Shown: piece by piece, positions 27,066 through 34,505 of the stretch
Layout of the letters: every line of letters starts with the position of its first letter
How positions within the stretch are numbered: position 1 is the stretch's first letter
Source of the DNA: Planctomycetales bacterium
Lineage (GTDB): Bacteria; Planctomycetota; Planctomycetia; Planctomycetales; Planctomycetaceae
Reading direction: 5' to 3'
Length of the DNA stretch: 64,000 nt
Assembly (NCBI GenBank): GCA_028285345.1
Contig: JANQPT010000011.1
Coordinates: forward strand, 62,001 to 126,000
The notes under the pieces: generated by a model
Told to the model about the DNA's origin: nothing
The model's input: only the letters and a program-made list of their open reading frames with translations
Database searches by the model: none
Made by a program: the position numbers and the translations under genes

Positions 27066-27171
27066 CGGCTGGGCGAAAGCCTCTCGATTATCAGCGATAA
27101 CCTGCGATGTCGCAAGGATTTACTGCGACGCGAGTGAAAATTCGCATTTCTCGGGAATTCTGTGCTCATTT

Positions 27172-27261
27172 TGGCCGTGGAGGGGTCGGCGAGGTGATCT
27201 GTGAGCAGAACGGGAAACAACACTTACTCACAGACACCAATACAAGACCGAAAGGGTGAAG
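27172..27261 (+). promoter_or_regulatory. Conserved leader of the first RTX-like gene, with stem-loop
   Basis: From GGCCGTGGA at 27172 to the start codon the sequence matches the leader of the second copy (28710-28798) almost base for base over the last 70 nt. CTGTGAG at 27199-27205 can pair with CTCACAG at 27227-27233. AAAGGG at 27251-27255 is the likely ribosome binding site. The conservation suggests an RNA or protein binding element in the transcript. Confidence 0.55.
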
Positions 27262-28371
27262 ATGATGAAAACCATAACCGAACGAAAAATGGCCTTCGAA
27301 AACCTGGAAGCCCGCCGCGTGATGACCGCTGACGTGGATATCGACTTTGATGACGGCGTGCTGGAAGTCGAAGGCTCTGACAACCGCGAATTGATCAAAG
27401 TCTACGAACAGGGCGACGAAGTCAAAGTTGAGGTTCTGCGATACAAATACGGCCATGGCTGGAAAGTGATCGCAGACAAAGATGTCGACATCGACAAGGT
27501 CGACAAAATCTTGGTTAAGGCGAAGGGCGGTAATGACCTGCTCTACTCGTCCACCGGAATTGACATCGAGGCCTACGGCGGCGACGGCAATGACCGGCTG
27601 TACGGCAGCCGCGGCAACGACACGCTGCACGGTGAAAATGGACGAGATATCGTCATTGGCTTTGACGGCAACGATCACATCTACGGCGGCAACGACAACG
27701 ACCGGCTCTATGGAAAGAGTGGGGCTGACTACATTTCCGGCGACGAAGGACACGACTACGCGACCGGCGGAGACGGCAACGATACCTTATACGGCATCGG
27801 CGGCAACGACACGCTGTACGGCCAGGACGGGAACGACTATGTCAGCGGTAGCTCGGGCAATGACAGAGTCTACGGAGGGTTCTACTACAACGACATCTAC
27901 CGCAACGACGGCGACGACACTGTAGCGGGTGGAACCGGCAACGATACGGTGGCGGGTGGCACTGGAAACGACTCGCTGTATGGCGGCAATGGTGCGGACA
28001 AACTGTTCGGCTACAATGGAGCTGACCGGCTTTACGGACAGGGAGGTGCCGATTCGCTCTACGGCGGCACAGGAAACGACGTTCTGTACGGTGGTGCGGG
28101 GTCCGATGCCGTCTTCGGAAACAAGGGGAATGACACTCTGTACGGCAATTCAGGAGCGGACAGCCTGATTGGCGGAGCGGGTAATGACTACCTTGACGGC
28201 GGGTTTGACCGTTCCAAAGACGTCCTGGTCGGTGAAGCTGGGAGCGACCGCTTCATCCAACACCATCGGTCGCACACGGACTGGTTGGGGATCAAGTGGT
28301 GGACCGCTGAGGACGCCGTATACAACTTCTGGTACGAAGGCGACACGGTCACACACCGCTATGATTGGTGA
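27262..28371 (+). CDS. RTX-like calcium-binding surface protein, copy 1 (LEPR-like N-terminus)
   Basis: A 369-residue protein. The N-terminus MMKTITERKMAFENLEARRV followed by MTA resembles the LEPR-XLL type start of planctomycete surface proteins, which is thought to mark them for export. A 60-residue charged lead segment (VDIDFDDGVLEVEG, YKYGHGWKVI) follows. From about residue 95 to 340 there are around twenty nonapeptide repeats of the G-G-x-G-x-D-x-L-x kind (YGGDGNDRLYG, GGTGNDSLYGG), which form a calcium-filled beta-roll. The C-terminus has SHTDWLGIKWWTAEDAVY and HRYDW. The GTG at 27256 could serve as start, but the ATG at 27262 is better spaced. No type I secretion genes are near. Confidence 0.9.
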   Translation: MMKTITERKMAFENLEARRVMTADVDIDFDDGVLEVEGSDNRELIKVYEQGDEVKVEVLRYKYGHGWKVIADKDVDIDKVDKILVKAKGGNDLLYSSTGIDIEAYGGDGNDRLYGSRGNDTLHGENGRDIVIGFDGNDHIYGGNDNDRLYGKSGADYISGDEGHDYATGGDGNDTLYGIGGNDTLYGQDGNDYVSGSSGNDRVYGGFYYNDIYRNDGDDTVAGGTGNDTVAGGTGNDSLYGGNGADKLFGYNGADRLYGQGGADSLYGGTGNDVLYGGAGSDAVFGNKGNDTLYGNSGADSLIGGAGNDYLDGGFDRSKDVLVGEAGSDRFIQHHRSHTDWLGIKWWTAEDAVYNFWYEGDTVTHRYDW

Positions 28372-28405
28372 TCCGATCGGCTGTGGAATGTAAGTGTTGA
28401 ACTCC

Positions 28406-28442
28406 AACTCCCATTCGCGGACTCGCGGATGGGGGTTTTTTT
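28406..28442 (+). terminator. Rho-independent terminator of RTX-like copy 1
   Basis: AACTCCCATTCGCG pairs with CGCGGATGGGGGTT around a four-base loop, and seven T follow at 28436-28442. The same hairpin in diverged form ends copy 2, so the terminator was part of the duplicated unit. Confidence 0.9.
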
Positions 28443-28540
28443 CTATGGCCTGTGCGGCAAGGTTGCCTGCCGCATTCCGGTCCGGAGTCTCTGCTCGCAG
28501 GCCATCCGGAAATCGAAATTGCCAGCGAGAGCGTATGTTC

Positions 28541-28610
28541 GGAGAGCGAGGCTCCCGCCGAGCCGAACTCGCTCTGCCAAACCTGGCTCAGCGGCAGCTT
28601 CGCCCTCCCG
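28541..28610. repeat. GC-rich imperfect inverted-repeat element
   Basis: The left arm GGAGAGCGAGGCTCCCGCCG (28541-28560) and right arm GGCTCAGCGGCAGCTTCGCC (28584-28603, running on as CTCCCG) are reverse complements with a few mismatches: the right arm read backwards is CGGGAGGGCGAAGCTGCCGC then TGAGCC. It resembles the other paired-palindrome elements of the window in layout but not in sequence. Confidence 0.55.
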
Positions 28611-28709
28611 ATTCCCGGGCCGCCTCTGGTAACAAATTCCGCATCGGTGAGCCAGCACCCAGAGCGGCAGCCCATTTGAGCGTTTCTTGAAAAAGTCACC
28701 AACATCTTG

Positions 28710-28798
28710 GCCGTGGACTGCCTTCAGAGGTGATCTGTGAGCAGAACGGGAAACAACTTCTTACTCACAAACACCAATACAAGACCGAAAGGGTGAAG
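28710..28798 (+). promoter_or_regulatory. Conserved leader of the second RTX-like gene
   Basis: Matches the leader of copy 1, beginning GGCCGTGGA and nearly identical from AGGTGATCTGTGAGCAGAAC onward to the start codon. The stem is CTGTGAG (28735-28741) against CTCACAA (28764-28770), so the closing pair is lost in this copy, and the loop has a one-base insertion near AACTTCTTA. Confidence 0.55.
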
Positions 28799-29914
28799 AT
28801 GATGAAAACGATAACCGAACGAAAAATGGCCTTCGAGAACCTGGAAGCCCGGCGCGTGATGACCGCCAATGTGGACATCGATCTGGATGACGGCGTGCTG
28901 GAAATCGAAGGCTCGAACGACCGCGATCGCATCGAAATCTACGAAGACGGCAACGAGATTCAGGTCGACATCTACCAATACAAATATGGACACGGCTGGA
29001 AGAAGGTTAAGGACCGGGATTACCGCGCCGACAAAGTCGATTCGATTCTGGTCAAAGCCAAAGACGGCAACGACTTTGTCCGAAACAGAACCGACATCGC
29101 CATGAAAGCCTACGGCGGCGACGGCAACGACCGGCTGTATGGCGGCGAGGGGAACGACTCCTTACACGGTGAGCACGGCCGGGATGTGTTGATCGGCTAC
29201 GGCGGCAAAGACTTCATCTACGGCGGATCGGGCAACGACTGGCTCTATGGAAAAGGCGGGAATGACTGGATCTCCGGCGACAGCGGCCACGACTACATCA
29301 CGGGAGGCGATGGCAACGACTCGTTGTATGGCATTGAAGGCAATGACCGAATCTACGGACAAGAGGGCAATGACTCGGTCGACGGCGGCTCCGGCAACGA
29401 CAAAGTCTACGGAGGATTTTACTTCAACGACATCTATCGTTTCGACGGCCACGACATCGTGAAGGGTGGCTTCGGGTCGGGTAACGATACGGTCGCCGGT
29501 GGCACCGGAAACGATTCGCTCTACGGTGGGGCAGGTGCCGACAAACTGTACGGCTATAACGGGGACGACCGGCTGTCCGGTGAGGGGGGTAATGATTCGC
29601 TCTACGGCGGAACTGGAAACGACGTCATCTCAGGCGGCTCCGGTAACGACTACCTCTACGGTGAAAAAGGGAATGACGGGTTGTACGGCAATGCCGGAAC
29701 CGACAGACTCTATGGCGGGAGCGGAAACGACGTCCTGGACGGCGGATACGACAACGCCAAGGACAAGCTGTACGGCGAAAGCGGCAAGGATACGTTCTAC
29801 CAACACTACCGTTCACACCGGGACTGGTTGGGAATCACCTGGTGGACCGCCGAAGATTCGATCTATTCGAATGTCTTCGATGGAGACAAGGTCTATCATC
29901 GCTACGGCTACTAG
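28799..29914 (+). CDS. RTX-like calcium-binding surface protein, copy 2 (LEPR-like N-terminus)
   Basis: A 371-residue paralogue of the preceding gene. The first 23 residues are identical between copies (MMKTITERKMAFENLEARRV then MTA), while the following 70 residues have diverged (DRIEIYEDGNEIQVDIYQYK). The repeat region has about twenty G-G-x-G-N-D-type nonapeptides (YGGDGNDRLYGGEGND), with a 4-residue insertion in FGSGNDTVAGG. The end is SHRDWLGITWWTAEDSIY and HRYGY. The internal landmark YGGFYFNDIYR matches YGGFYYNDIYR of copy 1, so the alignment is colinear along the whole length. The ATG at 28799 corresponds to the chosen start in copy 1. It is likely exported and calcium-binding; the role is unknown. 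Confidence 0.9.
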   Translation: MMKTITERKMAFENLEARRVMTANVDIDLDDGVLEIEGSNDRDRIEIYEDGNEIQVDIYQYKYGHGWKKVKDRDYRADKVDSILVKAKDGNDFVRNRTDIAMKAYGGDGNDRLYGGEGNDSLHGEHGRDVLIGYGGKDFIYGGSGNDWLYGKGGNDWISGDSGHDYITGGDGNDSLYGIEGNDRIYGQEGNDSVDGGSGNDKVYGGFYFNDIYRFDGHDIVKGGFGSGNDTVAGGTGNDSLYGGAGADKLYGYNGDDRLSGEGGNDSLYGGTGNDVISGGSGNDYLYGEKGNDGLYGNAGTDRLYGGSGNDVLDGGYDNAKDKLYGESGKDTFYQHYRSHRDWLGITWWTAEDSIYSNVFDGDKVYHRYGY

Positions 29915-29945
29915 ACCTGGCGTGCAGCGAACCTGATTGAATTGG

Positions 29946-29979
29946 AACTCCCATTCGCAGAGTTGCGGATGGGAGTTTT
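29946..29979 (+). terminator. Rho-independent terminator of RTX-like copy 2
   Basis: AACTCCCATTCGCA pairs with TGCGGATGGGAGTT, followed by TTCC. It is homologous to the terminator at 28406-28442, with a shorter T-run. Confidence 0.8.
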
Positions 29980-30139
29980 CCTATTTAACGACTGTCTCTG
30001 CGCACTGCGGCGGTCATGCCCGGCAAATTGGCTAATGACAATCGCAACCTCGAAAAGTTGACCACGAACGAATCGAACTTTAGAATCGGACTCATCCCGA
30101 ACCCCAAGATTGCGCCCCTTGTTTCTATGGGAGATGACG

Positions 30140-30304
30140 ATGGCTGCTCTAGTTTGGATTGGTTACCTGTGCTACCTCTTTGCACTCGTCGATTTCATTG
30201 CCTACTGGTGCGGATATGATATTACGGGTGTCTCGTGGTCGCCGTTTGCGGCGGTCATCCTGGGGACCATACTCTGCAAGATCGGCGGCGAAGACGAAGA
30301 TTGA
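30140..30304 (+). CDS. Small two-helix membrane protein
   Basis: A 54-residue protein from the ATG at 30140, which has GGGAG seven bases upstream; the frame is open from 30110. Two membrane segments are seen: AALVWIGYLCYLFALVDFIA and SPFAAVILGTILCKIGG, with an acidic end GGEDED. It lies 70 nt before the YeiH-type transporter gene on the same strand and may be co-transcribed. The function is unknown. Confidence 0.6.
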   Translation: MAALVWIGYLCYLFALVDFIAYWCGYDITGVSWSPFAAVILGTILCKIGGEDED

Positions 30305-30373
30305 ACGTTTGTGTGCCGTGCTCTGCCGCTCGCACAGCGCGCAATGCCTGATTGACCGACATCGAGAATTTGC

Positions 30374-31795
30374 ATGACCGGCGAGCCGCAGCAGACTTCC
30401 AATCAAGAGACCGAATTTGTCACGTCTGACCCCACGCCGGATGCGCGCCTCAGTGAAGACTGGTGGGCCGTCATTCTAGGCGGCGCCATTCTCGCCATCA
30501 CCTTCACCGCGGTTCTAGCGGCTACGAACCAAAAAGATTCGGATTCCACCGCCGTGAACCCCTTGCGGGAATGGATTCAAAAGCCGGCAGGATGGCAGGC
30601 CAACCCTGTCGAATCCCTGGTCAAAGCGGGCGACGCAAAGGTCCTCGTCGGGACGCTCTGCGTCGGAATTCTCAGCCTGTTGTTCTTTGGTTGCGGCATC
30701 GTGGGGATGCGGCAACCGCTCGGCAAATTCGCCGCCGCGTTTCCGGTTGTGTTTCTGCTGGCCACGCTCGCCTACATCATGGCGGGGCAGGCGGCGGTCA
30801 AGCTCTCGCATCTCGGTTATCCGCTCTGGGCGATTCTGCTGGGCTTGATGATCAGCAATACCATCGGTACGCCGGAATTTCTCAAACCGGCCGTAAAGAC
30901 GGAATTCTACATCAAAACCGGCCTAGTCATCTTTGGTGCGGAGATTCTGTTCGGCAAATTGCTGGAGCTCGGGAAGCCGGGAATCTTCATCGCCTGGGTC
31001 GTGACTCCGATCGTGCTGATCACTACTTACTGGTTTGGCCAGAAGATTCTCGGTATCGCCTCGCGAACGTTGAACATCACGATTTCAGCCGACATGTCTG
31101 TCTGTGGAGTCTCAGCGGCGATCGCCACCGCCGCTGCCTGTCGGGCCAAAAAAGAAGAATTGACCACAGCCGTCGCGATGTCGCTGATGTTCACTGTGAT
31201 CATGATGGTGGCCATGCCGGTCTTTATTGAAGAGGTCGGCATGGACAAGACAGTCGGCGCCGCCTGGATGGGCGGAACGATTGACGCGACTGGCGCGGTG
31301 GCTGCTGCGGGCGAAGCGCTCGGTGAAGAATACTTGCCCGTTGCGGCGACCATCAAAATGATTCAAAACATTCTGATCGGCGTGATTGCCTTCGGCGTTT
31401 CGGTGTATTGGACGTTATACGTCGATCGCGACACATCACAGCAGCAGGTCGGCCTCTCGGAAATCTGGCGTCGGTTCCCCAAGTTTATTCTGGGATTCAT
31501 CGCCGCCTCGATTGTCTTCTCATGGATCTACGAGCAGTCTCCACAAGGCGCGAGCATGGTCAGCGCAATGATTGGTGGGACGACCAAGATCCTCCGCGGC
31601 TGGTTCTTCTGTTTGGCGTTCGTTTGCATCGGCCTAGAGACCAACTTCCGCGAGTTGAGGCGATCGCTTCAGGGCGGCAAACCGCTCGTGCTCTACCTGT
31701 GCGGGCAGGCGCTCAATTTGTGTTTGACTTTGCTCATGGCGTGGCTGATGTTCAAAGTCGTGTTTCCCGAAGCCGCCGACGTGCTGGCGAAGTAA
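30374..31795 (+). CDS. YeiH/UPF0324 family putative sulfate exporter
   Basis: A 473-residue integral membrane protein of the YeiH (Cons_hypoth698) family, which is annotated as putative sulfate exporters although direct evidence is limited. About ten to twelve hydrophobic helices follow a 30-residue soluble N-terminus. Family features include LGLMISNTIGTPEFLKPAVK, TGLVIFGAEILFGKLLELGK, DMSVCGVSAAIATAAACRAK and TIKMIQNILIGVIAFGVSVY. It is longer than the roughly 350-residue enterobacterial form because of the N-terminus and an extra pair of helices. There are no sulfur-metabolism genes next to it. Confidence 0.88.
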   Translation: MTGEPQQTSNQETEFVTSDPTPDARLSEDWWAVILGGAILAITFTAVLAATNQKDSDSTAVNPLREWIQKPAGWQANPVESLVKAGDAKVLVGTLCVGILSLLFFGCGIVGMRQPLGKFAAAFPVVFLLATLAYIMAGQAAVKLSHLGYPLWAILLGLMISNTIGTPEFLKPAVKTEFYIKTGLVIFGAEILFGKLLELGKPGIFIAWVVTPIVLITTYWFGQKILGIASRTLNITISADMSVCGVSAAIATAAACRAKKEELTTAVAMSLMFTVIMMVAMPVFIEEVGMDKTVGAAWMGGTIDATGAVAAAGEALGEEYLPVAATIKMIQNILIGVIAFGVSVYWTLYVDRDTSQQQVGLSEIWRRFPKFILGFIAASIVFSWIYEQSPQGASMVSAMIGGTTKILRGWFFCLAFVCIGLETNFRELRRSLQGGKPLVLYLCGQALNLCLTLLMAWLMFKVVFPEAADVLAK

Positions 31796-31862
31796 GGGAA
31801 GAAGAACTCAGTTTTCCGCGGCGGGGTTGCGGCTGCCTGCGTGGGCCGAAGCATAGTTTGCG

Positions 31863-32063
31863 CTATTTTTCCCGGCAAGCGTCGGCGAAGAGTTGCTTCA
31901 TCTCGTCCAAGGTCACCGATTCCAGATCGATATCCATATCGGACAGTTCTTCCATGATCGCATCGACCATCATCACGGCAGCCTGGCGCGACTCCGAGCG
32001 TGGAGATTGCTCCGCATTCAGATGTGTTTCCGGAAGTCCTTCCCGGTCATCAATCCGCTTCAT
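31863..32063 (-). CDS. Short hypothetical protein, possibly the remains of a longer gene
   Basis: Sixty-six residues from the ATG at 32063 (MKRIDDREGLPETHLNAEQS), helical and acidic at the end (EELSDMDIDLESVTLDEMKQ). The frame continues upstream with good coding character (EALQDAATKEVVWQQAGAW) to a stop at 32127-32129, but without any start codon there. That stop lies inside a hairpin repeat, CTACGGCCTAACTCGTGACCG and on to TAG, at 32127-32150. A 5' truncation by the repeat is one explanation. The family was not recognised. Confidence 0.45.
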   Translation of the reverse strand: MKRIDDREGLPETHLNAEQSPRSESRQAAVMMVDAIMEELSDMDIDLESVTLDEMKQLFADACREK

Positions 32064-32126
32064 CCAAGCTCCCGCCTGTTGCCAGACGACCTCTTTCGTT
32101 GCCGCGTCTTGCAGCGCTTCACGGTG

Positions 32127-32150
32127 CTACGGCCTAACTCGTGACCGTAG
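32127..32150. repeat. Small hairpin repeat
   Basis: CTACGG at 32127-32132 pairs with CCGTAG at 32145-32150 around CCTAACTCGTGA. The AACTCGTGA core recalls the repeat found at 716-794 and 39941-40018, so it may be a shortened relative. Confidence 0.4.
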
Positions 32151-32291
32151 ACCGGACTGCTGTGTTGTTTGTCTTCAGCCTTTGTACTTAAAGTTTACCA
32201 AATCGTCACCAGTATTCACAATTCGGAAGTTCGCGACAAGGCAAAAACCTGTCTCAGAAGGGATCACGGGGCATCACGTGACGTCGACTGC

Positions 32292-33062
32292 TTAGAAGAT
32301 GGAGCACATCGTGCCGCCGTCGACCACCAACGTTTCGCCGGTGATGTAACTGCCCGCCTCGCTTGCGAGCAGCAGCGCAGGGCCTGCCAGCTCTCGTGGG
32401 TCACCCCAACGCTTCACGGCCGTACGCTCGGCAAATACCGCTTGCTCCTGCTCGCTCAGCACACCGGCGGGCAAATCGGTCAGGAACGGTCCCGGCGCCA
32501 AGCAATTCACGGTAATACCATGCGTGCCTAATTCGAGCGCCTGCGCCCGTGCCATGCCGACCAGAGCTGCTTTGGTCCCGGAATAGACGCTGCGGCCCGC
32601 TTTGGAACCAAGTGCCATGATCGACGAAATATAGATGATTCTGCCCCACGCTCGCTGTTTCATCTGCGGCACGAGTGCACGGCCAAGCGCCATGCAGGAG
32701 GAGAGATTCAGTTCCAAGTGCCTATCCCAATTTTCATCGGTGATTTCATCGAGTTCTTCGGGAACGTTCGAGCCGGCGTTGTTGACCAAAATGTCAACTT
32801 TCCCCATTTCCGCGACTGCAGAATCGGCGAGCGGCTGAACCGAATCGCGGCGACTGAGATCCGCCCGAAAGTACGCACCGCGCACTCCCGTTCCGTCGAT
32901 AATCTCGTCCAACGCCGACTGCAACTCCTCTTCGCGGCGGCTGCAAATGACGACATCAGCGCCCGCCTCTGCAAACCCACGCGCCATCGCCTTGCCCAGG
33001 CCTTTGCTGCCGCCGGTCACCAACGCAACACGGCCGCTCAAGTCAAACAGTGTATCTTTCAT
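32292..33062 (-). CDS. Short-chain dehydrogenase/reductase (classical SDR)
   Basis: A 256-residue NAD(P)-dependent oxidoreductase. It has the dinucleotide-binding TGGSKGLGKAMA at about residues 18-29, the NNAGS motif, a catalytic serine in YISSIMAL and YxxxK as YSGTK. The C-terminal PFLTDLP-like region and YITGETLVVDGG are family-typical. ATG 33062 has GGAG six bases upstream and fits the usual SDR length; the frame opens at 33098. The substrate is unknown; a gluconate-5-dehydrogenase-like or FabG-like activity would be the default guess. It stands alone. Confidence 0.92.
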   Translation of the reverse strand: MKDTLFDLSGRVALVTGGSKGLGKAMARGFAEAGADVVICSRREEELQSALDEIIDGTGVRGAYFRADLSRRDSVQPLADSAVAEMGKVDILVNNAGSNVPEELDEITDENWDRHLELNLSSCMALGRALVPQMKQRAWGRIIYISSIMALGSKAGRSVYSGTKAALVGMARAQALELGTHGITVNCLAPGPFLTDLPAGVLSEQEQAVFAERTAVKRWGDPRELAGPALLLASEAGSYITGETLVVDGGTMCSIF

Positions 33063-33488
33063 CCCATTCTCCGCGAAATCGTCATAAGTTGTGGCCACTG
33101 TTCATCAAAATATCGGTGCAACAGCCGCGCATCAACTCTGGCCCGTCGATTGGACTGGAAAGCGCACCGAGAGCAGACCAGGGGTGCACGACGCGGATTG
33201 ACAATTCATTAGGCGTAGGGTCCGCTGTGCGGACCGGGATTGGAGATTCGCATCTCGAATGAAGAATTCACAGTCTTGTGAATTGTTTTTGTTCAGAAAG
33301 CAAGCTGTCAATTGGGCCGTTATCCCAACAACTCAATGGTCCGCACAGCGGACCCTACAGAAATGGTTCCCGCCGCGCAAAGTGCGTCGTGAAACCGCCG
33401 TTCAAACTGGGCGGCAACTGCAGTTGACCCGCTATCTCGAATTCCCTAGAAACGAGCCGAGACTTGACCGGTTCGGGAGGGACCATTC
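33063..33488. other. Gene-free stretch with a paired-palindrome element
   Basis: About 425 nt between the divergent SDR and rfbF-like genes. It carries the inverted repeat at 33215-33358 with a terminator-like hairpin inside. The remaining bases should contain the two promoters; no gene was seen. Confidence 0.5.
33215..33358. repeat. Paired-palindrome intergenic element (GGTCCGC family)
   Basis: The arms GTAGGGTCCGCTGTGCGGAC(C) at 33215-33235 and GGTCCGCACAGCGGACCCTA(C) at 33338-33358 are exact reverse complements, and each arm is itself a palindrome GGTCCGC-tgt-GCGGACC. About 100 nt lie between. The architecture is the same as the element at 5692-5766. Inside is a hairpin AATTCACA-gtct-TGTGAATT followed by GTTTTTG at 33265-33290, which looks like a terminator. 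Confidence 0.85.
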
Positions 33489-34322
33489 ATGAAAGTCGTG
33501 ATTCTAGCGGGTGGGTACGGAACGCGATTGGCGGAGGAGACGTCGCGCATTCCCAAACCGATGGTGGAGATCGGCGGCTACCCGATGTTGTGGCATCTGC
33601 TGCAGTTTTATGCCGTGCAGGGACATCGCGAATTCTTGATTGCCGCGGGCTACAAAGCGGAAGTCATCAAAGAGTACTTCTACCACTACTACATTCGCCA
33701 TAACGATCTGTTCGTCAACTTGAGCGACGGGTCGCACCGGGTGATGCGGTCGTCGCCTCCCGACTGGGAAGTCGGCATCATCGACACAGGATTGCAAACG
33801 CTCACCGGCGGCCGGCTGGCCCGGCTGCGCACATTCCTACAAGATGAGCCGTTTCTAGCGACATACGGCGACGGTTTGAGTGACGTCGACATCACTGCTC
33901 TGGTCGAGTTTCATCGTCAGCAAGGCCGCTTGGCGACGGTGACCGCAGTCCGTCCTCCCGCGCGGTTCGGCCGTTTGGAGCTTCAAGGCGACCGCGTCGA
34001 AACATTTGCCGAAAAGCCGCAGACCGGCGAAGGCTGGATCAACGGCGGATTCTTCGTGTTTGAACCGGAGATCTTCGACTACCTCCCCAGCGACGACACG
34101 AAGCTGGAGGCGGACGCTTTGGAGCAGATCGCAGCGGACGGCCAGCTTGCGGCATTCCGCCACGAAGGCTTCTGGCAACCGATGGACACGCTCCGCGAAA
34201 AGCAATTGCTGGAGTCAATTTGGAATCGCGGGCAAGCCCCGTGGGAAATGGGGCAGGGGAGTGCGGTCTGCGAGATGACCGGAGAACAACCCGTGAAATC
34301 ATCGCCGCGGATTGCCGTCTAA
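33489..34322 (+). CDS. rfbF: Glucose-1-phosphate cytidylyltransferase-like nucleotidyltransferase
   Basis: A 277-residue sugar-nucleotide pyrophosphorylase. The N-terminus MKVVILAGGYGTRLAEETSR with IPKPMVEIGGYPMLWHLLQF is the nucleotide-binding signature of RfbF, which makes CDP-glucose from CTP and glucose-1-phosphate. Later RfbF hallmarks are YFYHYYIRHNDLF, LATYGDGLSDVDI, EKPQTGEGWINGGFFVFEPE and FWQPMDTLREKQLLESIWN. The close match along the chain makes the cytidylyltransferase call good. The usual partner genes (CDP-glucose 4,6-dehydratase and later enzymes) are not in the window, so the gene is isolated. Confidence 0.9.
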   Translation: MKVVILAGGYGTRLAEETSRIPKPMVEIGGYPMLWHLLQFYAVQGHREFLIAAGYKAEVIKEYFYHYYIRHNDLFVNLSDGSHRVMRSSPPDWEVGIIDTGLQTLTGGRLARLRTFLQDEPFLATYGDGLSDVDITALVEFHRQQGRLATVTAVRPPARFGRLELQGDRVETFAEKPQTGEGWINGGFFVFEPEIFDYLPSDDTKLEADALEQIAADGQLAAFRHEGFWQPMDTLREKQLLESIWNRGQAPWEMGQGSAVCEMTGEQPVKSSPRIAV

Positions 34323-34359
34323 CCCGCTGCGCGAACGTTTCCGTCCCCATAAAATCGAA

Positions 34360-34396
34360 GATGCCGTCGAAGGGCTTCTTGCCCTTCGGCGGCATC
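34360..34396. repeat. Intergenic hairpin, possible terminator
   Basis: GATGCCGTCGAAGGGC pairs with GCCCTTCGGCGGCATC (one G-T type mismatch) around TTCTT. It lies 37 nt after the rfbF-like stop. There is no T-run, so it may be a structural repeat that happens to limit read-through. Confidence 0.5.
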
Positions 34397-34505
34397 GTTG
34401 CCGTTCACTTTTGCCGGTTCAACGGACCTCCTGTCCAATGCCGGCGACGGCGGCGTGTGAGCAGATAACGAGGCGAACCTCATCTCACCCCACGACAGTC
34501 GGACC

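Larger units (their letters stand above)
28372..28798. other. Spacer between the two RTX-like genes (terminator, repeat element, leader)
   Basis: About 430 nt holding, in order, the terminator of copy 1, a GC-rich imperfect inverted-repeat element (about 28440-28690) and the leader of copy 2. Several frames are open on both strands over the repeat element, which is a sign of a repeat and not of genes. Confidence 0.6.

Noticed and set aside
27550-28200. Regular spacing of GGCGG/AACGAC-type units considered as a CRISPR or DNA tandem array
   Set aside because: The periodicity of about 27 nt is the codon-level image of the nine-residue RTX repeat; spacers are not unique and the frame is fully coding.
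28394-28707. Several small frames open on both strands between the RTX-like genes
   Set aside because: They coincide with a GC-rich inverted-repeat element and with a terminator; openness in many frames at once is a repeat artefact.
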